A DNA stretch of 64,000 bases, from positions 1,302,001-1,366,000 of the forward strand of contig NZ_CP094357.1 in NCBI RefSeq assembly GCF_014779555.2, given 5' to 3'. Source of the DNA: Lysobacter capsici (lineage in GTDB: Bacteria > Pseudomonadota > Gammaproteobacteria > Xanthomonadales > Xanthomonadaceae). Position 1 is the first letter of the stretch; each line of letters begins with the position of its first letter. Made by a program: the position numbers and the translations under genes. Shown here one piece after another: positions 31,828 to 39,915 of this stretch. The notes under the pieces are model-generated. The model saw only the letters and a program-made list of their open reading frames with translations. It did no database searches and was not told the origin of the DNA.

Positions 31828-33174
31828 ATGCCGCGTCCGCTGCGCAAGCACCGCAGCGACGGCCGGCAGGGGCGCGGCCGCGACATCCAGCCCGGCGAGG
31901 ACGCGGTCTTGAACGAGCAGGTCAATCAACTGGTCCAGGCCGCCGGCCTGGCCTCGCGCGCGGGCCGTTGGCAAGAGGCCGAAAAACTCTGGCAACAGGT
32001 CCGCGCGATCGCGCCGCAGCATCCGCAGGCGCTGTACAGCCTCGGCATCCACGCGTTCCAGCAGGGCGACACCCAGGGCGCGATCGAGCTGCTGCATGCC
32101 GCGCACCGTTCCGCGCCGAACGACCCGATGATTCTGTTATCGATCGGCGTGGTCCAGCGCGAACGCGGCGACAGCGCCGCCGAGTGGGAGGCGATCAGCG
32201 CCTCGCTGGCGGCCGATCCGTATTTCCTGGCCGGGTTGCTGGCCAAGGCCTCGTTCTTCGAACGCAGCGGCAAGCCGCGCGCGGCGGCGGATGCATATCG
32301 CAACGCGCTGACCGTCGCGCCGCCGCAGACGCACTGGCCGGACATGCTCAAGGAGCAGTTGCTGCACGCCAGCCGGCGAGTCGAGGCGTATCGCGAGGAG
32401 TTCGCTGAATTCCTCGCTCATCGCGTCGGCGGACCGCGCGCCGCGCTCGAGGCCGGCACGCTCGGTCGCTGGGACGAGGCGGCGTCGATCATGGTCGGCC
32501 GCAGCAAGCCGTATCACGCCGACTGCAATCAATTGTGCGTGCCGCGCCTGCCGGCGATCCCGTTCCACGATCGCTCGCAGTTCGCCTGGGTCGAGGAACT
32601 GGAAAGCCGCACCTACGACATCATCAAGGAAATGCGGGTGGTGCTGCGCGAAGAGCAGGCCGAATTCACCCCCTACATCGAGTACCAGCCCGGCGATCCG
32701 GTCAATCAATGGCGCGAGCTCAACCATTCGCGGCGCTGGAGCACCTACAAGCTGTGGAGTTATTCCAAGCCGGTCGACGAGCACCTGGCGCGTTGCCCGC
32801 AGACCCGCGCCGCATTGGAAGCGGTGGAGATGGCGGCGATCGCCGACGTCTGTCCGAACGCGATGTTCTCGGCATTGGCGCCGCATACCCATATCCCGCC
32901 GCATCACGGCGAAACCAACGCGCGCCTGGTCGTGCATCTGCCGTTGATCGTGCCGGACAACTGCCGCTATCGCGTGGGATTCGAACGGCGCGAATGGAAG
33001 GTCGGCGAAGTGCTGATCTTCGACGACTCGATCGAGCACGAAGCCCACAACGACAGCGACGAACTGCGCGTGGTGCTGATCTTCGACGTGTGGAATCCGC
33101 TGTTGTCGCTGGCCGAGCGCGAGATGGTCAACGCGATGATGCGCGCGCACCGGGATTTTTTGGCGGGTCGCTGA
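31828..33174 (+). CDS. TPR-containing aspartyl/asparaginyl beta-hydroxylase-like protein
   Basis: 448 residues. Residues ~30-170 are tetratricopeptide repeats (GRWQEAEKLWQQVRAIAPQHPQALYSLG and following). The C-terminal ~180 residues form an aspartyl beta-hydroxylase fold, an Fe(II)/2-oxoglutarate oxygenase. It has PPHHGETNARLVVHLPL, with candidate iron ligand His359, and DDSIEHEAHN with His404. The 45-residue spacing is like the two-His ligand pair of mammalian AspH. Arg in DELRVVLIFDVW would hold the 2-oxoglutarate carboxylate. There is no signal peptide, so it is cytoplasmic. An AGGA lies upstream of the ATG. Substrate unknown. Confidence 0.9.
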   Translation: MPRPLRKHRSDGRQGRGRDIQPGEDAVLNEQVNQLVQAAGLASRAGRWQEAEKLWQQVRAIAPQHPQALYSLGIHAFQQGDTQGAIELLHAAHRSAPNDPMILLSIGVVQRERGDSAAEWEAISASLAADPYFLAGLLAKASFFERSGKPRAAADAYRNALTVAPPQTHWPDMLKEQLLHASRRVEAYREEFAEFLAHRVGGPRAALEAGTLGRWDEAASIMVGRSKPYHADCNQLCVPRLPAIPFHDRSQFAWVEELESRTYDIIKEMRVVLREEQAEFTPYIEYQPGDPVNQWRELNHSRRWSTYKLWSYSKPVDEHLARCPQTRAALEAVEMAAIADVCPNAMFSALAPHTHIPPHHGETNARLVVHLPLIVPDNCRYRVGFERREWKVGEVLIFDDSIEHEAHNDSDELRVVLIFDVWNPLLSLAEREMVNAMMRAHRDFLAGR

Positions 33175-33189
33175 CGGTCGTAGGGATCG

Positions 33190-33344
33190 TTTCCGACTTC
33201 CGACTTCCGATTTCCGATCCTCGATTTCCGATTTCCGATTTCCGATTTCCGATTTCCGATTCCCGATTCCCGATTCCCGATTCCCGAATCCCGAATCCCG
33301 AATCCCGAATCCCGAATCCCGAATCCCGAATCCCGAATCCCGAA
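33190..33344. repeat. Heptamer tandem repeat array with drifting unit
   Basis: About 22 consecutive 7-base units. The unit drifts from CTTCCGA and TTTCCGA through TTCCCGA to ATCCCGA along the array. It sits just past the AspH stop and just before the terminator of the first TonB-receptor gene. A shorter run of the same unit lies at 55491-55526. No spacers are present, so it is not a CRISPR. Confidence 0.85.
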
Positions 33345-33351
33345 CGAAAAA

Positions 33352-33373
33352 AAGGCGGGCCGAAGCCCGCCTT
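33352..33373 (-). terminator. Rho-independent terminator of the first TonB-receptor gene
   Basis: Read on the minus strand: AAGGCGGGC, a TTCG tetraloop, GCCCGCCTT, then a run of T. The stem is 9 bp and perfect. It lies 27 bases past the stop codon at 33400. This is a classical intrinsic terminator. Confidence 0.9.
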
Positions 33374-33399
33374 GAATTCGACTCGGATCGTGTTTCTTA

Positions 33400-36297
33400 T
33401 CAGAAGCGCATGGTCAGGCCGAGGGTGTAGTAGCGGCCCAAGGTGTCGTAGTACTGCGGGAAGGTGTTGCCGCTGTTGAATGCGGTATTGCCGATGTTGC
33501 TGCCGACCATCGGCGGCTTCTTGTCGGCGATGTTGTTGACGGTCAAGTTGATGCGGGCATTCCATGGCAGGTCATACGCCATGGTCAGATCGAAGTAGTC
33601 GTACGCATCGATCGAGGTGAACTGCGGCGCGAACGTGACCTTGCCTTCTTCGACGTCGATCGAGCTCAGGTGACGCCAGTTGACGCCGAGCTCGAAGTCC
33701 TTGATCGACCACACCGCGCGGAAGCTCGACTTGTAGTCGTAGATGATGCCGGCGATGGTGTTGCAGGAGATGCCGTACAGGCCGACGCACTCGCGTTCGA
33801 TAGCCAGCGGGTGGCCCTTGTACTTATACGAGTCGGTCTTGGTCAGGTCCAGCGAGAAGTCCAGACGGCCCCAGTTGTCGCTCAGCGGGATGCCGTAACG
33901 CACACCCAGGTCCCAGCCGTCGGTGGTGATGCGACCGTTGTTGGAACGGTCCAGGAACGGACCGCGGGCTTCGCCGTTGACCGAGCCGTCGCCGGTGTCG
34001 CGTCCGCCCAGCATCAGCTGGCAGAACGGATGGTTGACGCTCAACGTCGGGTTGAGGCTGCGGTCGTAGCAACCGAAGAACACATCGTCGATGACCGGAC
34101 GGGTGATCGCGTCCTTGATGTCGATCTTCCAGTAGTCGAGCGTCAGGGAGAACTCGTCCGTCGGCTGCCACACCAGGCCCAGGGTCTGGGTGTCGGCCTT
34201 CTCCGGTCCGAGCACCGGGTTACCGCCGGCGAAAATGTTGGCCTGGCCGGCGCTGGGCTCTTCGACGCTGCCGACGCTGCCCAACGGCACGCCCGTCAAC
34301 ACGCACAGGTTGGACAGGGTGCCCGGGGTGCCGGCTTCGGCCGCGTTGATCAGGTCTTCCTGGCAGGGATCGACCACCGAGTTGTCGAGCTGGGTGAACA
34401 CCGGCTGGAACAGCTCGTTGATGTTCGGCGCGCGGGTCGCGCGCTGGAACATGCCGCGGAAGCGCAGGCTTTCGATCGGCGCCCACTCCAGGCCGTACTT
34501 GTAGCTGCCGTAGTCGACGTCGGTCTGGCCGGACTTGAACTGGGTGTGGCGATAACCGCCTTCGAAGTTAAGCGCGTATGCGCCGGGCTTGCCGCTGATC
34601 AGCGGGGCGATCACCTCGACATAGGCTTCCTTCAGGCTCAGGTTGCCGCGGACGTCGGGGTTGGCGCCGCCGGAACCCTGCACTTCCACCGGATCGCGCG
34701 AGGCGGCATCGGCCTGATTCATCGCGTCGACCTTGCGGCCTTCCAGACCGAACGCCAGGCCGATCGGGTACTCGGCCCACGGGCTCTTGAAGCTGTCGCC
34801 CAGGTCGCCGTTGACCGAGCCGGACCATACTTCCTGTTCGACACGCTGGGTGGCGAAGGTCAGGACTTCGAGGAATTTCTTCGCGTCCTGGCTGATCGAG
34901 CCTTCCACGCCCCACAGATTCAGCGGCACGCAGCCGCCGGTGGGATCGACGCAGTTTATGCCGTCGGTCGACAACAGAGCCTGCTGGGTGCGCGCCTTGG
35001 ACAGGAAGCCGGCCGAGACGACCAGCTGATCGGCTTCGCCGTGCGACCAGTAGGCGTCGTAACGCCAGTTGTCGGTGATGTTGCCACGCACGCCGAGGGT
35101 GGCCTGGAAGACCTTGTTCTGGAAGTCGGTCGAGCGCGTGCCCAGCTCGGTGGTGCGGCGGTTGAGCGTGGTGCTGACCACGCCGGCGCTGCCGACCGAA
35201 CACGGGCCGCCGGTCACGCCGAACGCGGCGCACAGCTGCTGGCGGGCCGGTTCGGGAATCAGCGGGTTGCCGATGCCCAGGTTGAAACGGCCGCCGAACA
35301 AACCGCCCGGGGCGATCTGCGAGAACACGTTCGAACGGGTGTACAGCAGCTGGGTGTAGGCCTCGGCGTGATCGTTGATTTCGTAGCGGCCCAGCGCGGT
35401 AGCCTGCCAGCGATCCAGCGCGGTCTGGTTGAAGTTGTACGGGTTGAAGTTGAACAGCGTCTGGATGCCGTCGAAGCTGCCGGTGGCCGGATTGATCTGG
35501 CCCAGGCTGCCCGCCTTGGTCGGAATCGAGGTGCCCGAACCGCCCTGCGAGCCGTCGGTGGAGTCGATGTTGAATTCGGAGAAGCTGCGCGCGCCCTGCA
35601 GCAGCGGATCGTTGTCGCTCTTGCCGACGCTGACGACCACGTTGCCGCGGCCGTCGTCGAGGTTGACGCCGAGGGTGACGTCGGTGCGGCGGCGATCGCC
35701 GTCCTGCTTGCTCGACTGGCCGTAGCTGGTGTTGACCTCGACGCCTTCGAAGTTGCGCTTGAGGACGAAGTTGACCACGCCCGAGACCGCGTCGGCGCCG
35801 TACACCGCGGACGCGCCGCCGGTGACCAGATCCACGCTTTCGATCAGGGCGACCGGAATGACGTTGGTGTCGACGACGCCGAACAGATTGAACGGAACCA
35901 CTCGGCGGCCGTCCATCAGCACCAGGGTGCGGTTGTCGCCCAGGCCGCGCAGATTGACGGTGGCGCCGCCGTTGGCGCCGTTGTTGACGCCTGGGCCGAT
36001 CGCCGGCGTGGCGCCCGGCAGGATCTTGAGGAAATCCTCGGCGGTGACCGGCTGATTGCGATCGATTTCTTCACGATCGACGGTCATGACCGGGCTATTG
36101 GTGGTCAGGCCCGGAATGGAAATGCGGCTGCCGGTGACCTGGATGCGATCCAGGGTGGTGGCGTCGGCTTCAGCGGGAGCCGCGGCGGGTGCCGAAGCGT
36201 CCTGGGCGGAGGCCAGTCCGGTGCCGGCCAAGCTGGTCGCACCGACGCACAACGCGAATACGATCGCGTCGCGCAGCTGGGTGGTCTTCAGGGTCAT
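33400..36297 (-). CDS. TonB-dependent outer-membrane receptor
   Basis: 965 residues. A signal peptide (MTLKTTQLRDAIVFALCVGATSLAGTGLASAQ) is followed by TTLDRIQVTGSRI, a TonB-box-like start. The plug domain contains VNLRGLGDNRTLVLMDGRR, and the long beta-barrel ends in the aromatic C-terminus GLTMRF needed for barrel assembly. Such receptors take up specific ligands using the TonB-ExbBD system. The ligand is not evident. The ATG at 36297 has GGAG upstream, whereas an in-frame TTG 12 bases earlier is less likely. It has its own terminator and a promoter element shared with the two receptor genes that follow. Confidence 0.95.
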   Translation of the reverse strand: MTLKTTQLRDAIVFALCVGATSLAGTGLASAQDASAPAAAPAEADATTLDRIQVTGSRISIPGLTTNSPVMTVDREEIDRNQPVTAEDFLKILPGATPAIGPGVNNGANGGATVNLRGLGDNRTLVLMDGRRVVPFNLFGVVDTNVIPVALIESVDLVTGGASAVYGADAVSGVVNFVLKRNFEGVEVNTSYGQSSKQDGDRRRTDVTLGVNLDDGRGNVVVSVGKSDNDPLLQGARSFSEFNIDSTDGSQGGSGTSIPTKAGSLGQINPATGSFDGIQTLFNFNPYNFNQTALDRWQATALGRYEINDHAEAYTQLLYTRSNVFSQIAPGGLFGGRFNLGIGNPLIPEPARQQLCAAFGVTGGPCSVGSAGVVSTTLNRRTTELGTRSTDFQNKVFQATLGVRGNITDNWRYDAYWSHGEADQLVVSAGFLSKARTQQALLSTDGINCVDPTGGCVPLNLWGVEGSISQDAKKFLEVLTFATQRVEQEVWSGSVNGDLGDSFKSPWAEYPIGLAFGLEGRKVDAMNQADAASRDPVEVQGSGGANPDVRGNLSLKEAYVEVIAPLISGKPGAYALNFEGGYRHTQFKSGQTDVDYGSYKYGLEWAPIESLRFRGMFQRATRAPNINELFQPVFTQLDNSVVDPCQEDLINAAEAGTPGTLSNLCVLTGVPLGSVGSVEEPSAGQANIFAGGNPVLGPEKADTQTLGLVWQPTDEFSLTLDYWKIDIKDAITRPVIDDVFFGCYDRSLNPTLSVNHPFCQLMLGGRDTGDGSVNGEARGPFLDRSNNGRITTDGWDLGVRYGIPLSDNWGRLDFSLDLTKTDSYKYKGHPLAIERECVGLYGISCNTIAGIIYDYKSSFRAVWSIKDFELGVNWRHLSSIDVEEGKVTFAPQFTSIDAYDYFDLTMAYDLPWNARINLTVNNIADKKPPMVGSNIGNTAFNSGNTFPQYYDTLGRYYTLGLTMRF

Positions 36298-36394
36298 CTC
36301 TCTCTCCAAGTGTCCTGAACGAACGGGAATGCCAAGCGAATGGGGCTTGCCAAACGGCGTATAAGCAACGGCCTAAATTGGCAAAGCCGGGCCG

Positions 36395-36434
36395 ATAGTA
36401 GACGGCTTGGGGGATTAATTAAAGTGTTGTTAAG
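36395..36434 (-). promoter_or_regulatory. Promoter element of TonB-receptor gene 1 (shared motif)
   Basis: On the minus strand CTTAACAACACTTTAATT (36417-36434) overlaps a TTTAAT hexamer. This is followed by exactly 17 bases and TACTAT (36395-36400), a good -10. The same arrangement precedes the two neighbouring receptor genes. The -10 is ~98 bases before the ATG, giving a leader of about 90 nt. Confidence 0.7.
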
Positions 36435-36486
36435 GACTAATTAGCGTCGCATGAAGGTCTGCGACTACATTCGCCGACCACAAAAA

Positions 36487-36510
36487 AACACGGCCCCGAG
36501 GGGCCGTGTT
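36487..36510 (-). terminator. Rho-independent terminator of the second TonB-receptor gene
   Basis: On the minus strand an 11-bp perfect stem (AACACGGCCCC with its complement, 2-base loop) is followed by a run of T. It starts 26 bases past the stop at 36537. Confidence 0.9.
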
Positions 36511-36536
36511 GGGGTGTTGCGATACCGCGGTGTCGC

Positions 36537-39500
36537 TTAGAAGCGCTGCTGGTACTTGAAGTAGATGAAGCGACCGATGTCGTAGCCGCCGTAATACGCG
36601 TAACCCGAGTTCGGGTTGTCGTAGTTCGGGGCGGAGTAGTGCTCGAACACGTTGTTCGCGCCGACCGCGATCGTGGCGTTCCACGGCGCGTTGAAGCGGA
36701 CCTGCATGTCGTGGAAGGTGTTCGAACCGATTTCGTTCATCGGCGTATTCGCGCCGTTGAATTCCGGAGCGGTGTAGTCAGGCAACGAGCAGCGATCGTC
36801 GAAGCTGCAGTTCTCCTTTACGCCGGAGTAGTAGCGCATGCCCCAGGTGAAGCCCCACGGACCCTTGTCCCAGCTCAGGTTGAGGTTCGAACGCAGGCGG
36901 AAGAAACCACCGAAGCCGTTCTGCTGCGACGGCACGGCTTCGCCGAGCACGTCGGTCTGCAGTTCGTTCTTGACGGTATAGCTGCTGAGCCAGGCCAGGC
37001 CGAAACGGCCCCATTGCGTGTCGATGCGGTAGTTCACGTCGAAGTCGAAACCTTCGACTTCGTTGTAGCCCACGTTGATCGGCGCGAAGATGAAGCTGTT
37101 GACACCGCCGGTCACCGGGTCGCGGGTGAAGCGCGAACGCGACGGATCCTGCTCGACGTTGCAGCGGGAAGTAATGCCACGGGTGTAGCAGTCGGCCAGC
37201 ACCTGGCTCGGGCTATCGCCGGTGATGGCGTTTTCGATCTTGATGTTCCACCAGTCCAGCGACAGGTTCAGGTTCTCGACGAAGCCCGGGCTCCACACGA
37301 TGCCGAAGGTCTTCGAGGTCGAGGTTTCCGGAACCAGCTGATCGTTCGAGCCCGACAGGAACGGCGTGCCGGTTTGAGTGCTCGGGCGCGGTGCGAGGCC
37401 AGTGGCGGTGTTGGCCGGCTGGCGGAAGTTCGCCGGCACGCGCAGACGCGGATCGCTGTTGCCCACGCAGGCAGCCGAGCCGCCGGAGTTGCCGAACAAG
37501 GTGTCGCAGGGATCGGTGTAGAACGAGAACGACTGGCTCAGACCGCCATACAGGTCGGAAATGGTCGGGGCGCGGAAGCCCTCGGCGTAGGTCGCGCGGA
37601 CCAGCAACGAGTCGATCGGCTTCCACTTCACGCCGAACTTGCTGTTGACCGTGTCGCCGAAGGTGTCGTAGTCGGAGTAACGGGTCGCCAGGTTGACGGT
37701 CAGTTCCTTCGCGCCCGTCATGTCGGCCAGGATCGGAATCTGCAACTCGCCGTAGAACTCGTCGAGGCTGTACGAACCGCCGGTCGGACCGCTGGCCAGA
37801 TCGGTCGAACCGCCGGTCTGCGACAGGGCGTCGGGCGAGAAGTTGCCCTGTTCCTTGCGGTGCTCGTAACCGACCGCCAGGCTCAGGTCACCGGCCGGCA
37901 AGGTCGCCAGGGTGCCGCTGAAGTTCACGAAGTAGTCGGTGGTCTTGGTCTTACCGACAGCCTGACCGTTCTGGTACAGGTACTTCTGCACGTTCGGGTC
38001 GTTCAGGCCATTGGCGCCGGCATAGCCGAACGGCAGCAGCGGGTTCCACGGGGTGCACTGGCCGCCGCCGACGCCCAGGGCGATCGGATTGGCCTGCGTG
38101 CCGCACTGGACCTGACCCTGCGCGTTGAGGAAGGACGGGCCGACCGCGCGACGCACGTTGGCGACGTTGAGGTTGCCGGTGCTGATCTGGGTGGCCTTGT
38201 TCTCGTTGAGCAGATAACCGGCATCCCAATCCCAGATCTTGCCTTCACCCAGTTCGAACGAGCCGCTGAACGCACCGGTGAAGCGGTAGGTGGTCAGGCT
38301 GTTGCGGACCTGGCGCGGTACTTCCCAGCCACGACGCACGAAGTGCACGGCGGTGGGGGCGGTGAGGAACGGCGGAAGCGGCCCGGTCCTTTGATTGCCA
38401 AGCGGGTTGTAGTAACTGTCGATCGACAACGGGGTGTTGAAGCCCGGGGCGAGGACGGCGGACTGGAACGGATAGCCGGCGTTCTGCGCGAAGGAGTCGC
38501 GGTCGTTGTACTGGATGTCGGTGTCGAAACGCAGCCAGTCGGTGATGTCGTAACCGGCGTTGACGAACAGCGACTTGCGCTCGATGCCGCTGTACACGGT
38601 CGATTGCGAGGACGGCAGCGAAACGTCGGAACCGTTGCGGGCGCGGAAATTGCGGGAGTCGCGCAGATCCAGGCCGGCGTTTTCGCGGGCCAGGAAACGC
38701 GGAGCGCTTACCGGCAGGCCGCTTGCAGGATTGGTGGGGCCCGTGGCGCGAAGGCCGGTCCAGGCGTCGACCGGATTGCCGGCGGCGTTTCGACCGACCG
38801 GCGCCAGCAGCGCGCCCCATTGGGTGGTGCCGGAGAATACGAAGTCGCGCGGCTCGCTCTTCGGACCGGTGGGCGCGCCCGCCTGCGAGAACCAGCGATC
38901 ACGCGCCCAAACCGGATCTTCCTTGGAGTACTCGGCGCCGACCGTGACCGAGCCGCGGTCGCCGGTGAAGCCGATGGTGAAGTCGTAGCTCTGACGGGTG
39001 CCGTCGCCCTGGCCCCACTGGCCGATGTAGGCGTTGGCTTCGGCGCCTTCGAAATTCTTGCGGGTGATGATGTTGATCACGCCGGCGATGGCGTCGGAAC
39101 CGTAGATGGTGGACGCGCCGTCCTTGAGGACTTCGATGCGTTCGACCATGCCCGACGGGATCGAGGAAACGTCCTGCAGACCGTCGTTGGTCGCGCCCAG
39201 GCGCTTGCCGTTGACCAGCACCAGGGTGCGGTTGGCGCCGAGGTTGCGCAGGTCGATGTAGTAACCACCGACGGATTCGCCCGAGGACAGCGGCGAGGTG
39301 CGGCTGATCGCCGGCGAGCCGGCGGCGGTGATGTTCTGCAGGATGTCGGCGACCGACTTGTAGCCCTGCTTCTCGATCTCGGCGCGGCTGATCTGAAGAA
39401 CCGGGGCGGCGGTTTCGACGTCGACCTGGCGGATGCGCGAACCGGTCACTTCGACGCGATCGAGCGTGGTGGCTTCCTTGCTGCCGGTTTCCTGGGCAAA

Positions 39501-39587
39501 CGCGGCGCCCGTGCCGACCAGAGCGGTGCTACTCACCGCAAGAGCGAAGGTAATCGCGTCTCGCAGCTGGTTGGTCTTCAGGATCAT
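36537..39587 (-). CDS. TonB-dependent outer-membrane receptor (tandem duplicate A)
   Basis: 1,016 residues. A signal peptide (MILKTNQLRDAITFALAV...AFAQ) precedes a TTLDRVEVTGSRI start. The plug domain includes VADILQNITAAGSPAIS, DLRNLGANRTLVLVNGKRLG and GVINIITRKNFEG. A C-terminal beta-barrel ends YFKYQQRF with the terminal Phe. It is very similar over its whole length to the next receptor upstream (39916-42897), with differences concentrated in a few loops. The ATG at 39587 begins the signal peptide and follows a GAGAGAG purine tract. No SusD-like, FecR or transporter gene accompanies it, so the ligand cannot be inferred. Confidence 0.95.
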   Translation of the reverse strand: MILKTNQLRDAITFALAVSSTALVGTGAAFAQETGSKEATTLDRVEVTGSRIRQVDVETAAPVLQISRAEIEKQGYKSVADILQNITAAGSPAISRTSPLSSGESVGGYYIDLRNLGANRTLVLVNGKRLGATNDGLQDVSSIPSGMVERIEVLKDGASTIYGSDAIAGVINIITRKNFEGAEANAYIGQWGQGDGTRQSYDFTIGFTGDRGSVTVGAEYSKEDPVWARDRWFSQAGAPTGPKSEPRDFVFSGTTQWGALLAPVGRNAAGNPVDAWTGLRATGPTNPASGLPVSAPRFLARENAGLDLRDSRNFRARNGSDVSLPSSQSTVYSGIERKSLFVNAGYDITDWLRFDTDIQYNDRDSFAQNAGYPFQSAVLAPGFNTPLSIDSYYNPLGNQRTGPLPPFLTAPTAVHFVRRGWEVPRQVRNSLTTYRFTGAFSGSFELGEGKIWDWDAGYLLNENKATQISTGNLNVANVRRAVGPSFLNAQGQVQCGTQANPIALGVGGGQCTPWNPLLPFGYAGANGLNDPNVQKYLYQNGQAVGKTKTTDYFVNFSGTLATLPAGDLSLAVGYEHRKEQGNFSPDALSQTGGSTDLASGPTGGSYSLDEFYGELQIPILADMTGAKELTVNLATRYSDYDTFGDTVNSKFGVKWKPIDSLLVRATYAEGFRAPTISDLYGGLSQSFSFYTDPCDTLFGNSGGSAACVGNSDPRLRVPANFRQPANTATGLAPRPSTQTGTPFLSGSNDQLVPETSTSKTFGIVWSPGFVENLNLSLDWWNIKIENAITGDSPSQVLADCYTRGITSRCNVEQDPSRSRFTRDPVTGGVNSFIFAPINVGYNEVEGFDFDVNYRIDTQWGRFGLAWLSSYTVKNELQTDVLGEAVPSQQNGFGGFFRLRSNLNLSWDKGPWGFTWGMRYYSGVKENCSFDDRCSLPDYTAPEFNGANTPMNEIGSNTFHDMQVRFNAPWNATIAVGANNVFEHYSAPNYDNPNSGYAYYGGYDIGRFIYFKYQQRF

Positions 39588-39691
39588 TTCGGTCTCTCTC
39601 TCTTCAAAGGGCCTGATAAGCGGATATCGATATGCAAGGTTGGCCGGAGAGTGCAAACAAAAACCCCTCATCCCGACTAACCGCGGCCCGG

Positions 39692-39731
39692 ATACTAGTC
39701 ACCTCATTTCGATAATTAAAGTGTCGTTAAA
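39692..39731 (-). promoter_or_regulatory. Promoter element of TonB-receptor gene 2 (shared motif)
   Basis: On the minus strand TTTAACGACACTTTAATT (39714-39731) is followed, 17 bases after its TTTAAT, by TAGTAT (39692-39697). This is the same architecture as before the flanking receptor genes. The surrounding ~150 bases are strikingly AT-rich compared with the genome. Confidence 0.7.
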
Positions 39732-39867
39732 ACGCCATGTGCGCATACGTCGCATCAAGTACGTACTAAATACATTTTCAATATGTAATCGAGTGGAGAT
39801 TCGACTTATAGAAAATATGTTTTTAGTGATTTTTAAATGTATTTGAGTGATTTTTTGGCACAAAAAA

Positions 39868-39889
39868 AACGGCCCCCGAAGGGGCCGTT
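39868..39889 (-). terminator. Rho-independent terminator of the third TonB-receptor gene
   Basis: On the minus strand AACGGCCCC, a TTCG loop and GGGGCCGTT are followed by eight T. It lies 27 bases past the stop at 39916. Confidence 0.92.
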
Positions 39890-39915
39890 CTTGTGAAGCG
39901 GTACCGCAGTGTTGC

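Larger units (their letters stand above)
39588..39915. other. AT-rich leader and promoter region between duplicated receptors
   Basis: 328 bases hold the leader and promoter of receptor A and the terminator of receptor B. Bases ~39770-39860 are unusually AT-rich for this genome, in part simple T-rich sequence. No gene is visible. Confidence 0.6.

Noticed and set aside
33190-33344. Possible CRISPR array
   Set aside because: Units are 7 bases, adjacent and without unique spacers, and there are no cas genes. It is a simple tandem repeat. The same applies to 49464-49534.
33670-36318. 880-codon plus-strand frame opposite the first TonB receptor (and similar ones opposite the other two)
   Set aside because: Composition shadow of a high-GC gene. 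The minus strand has signal peptide, plug, barrel, promoter and terminator.
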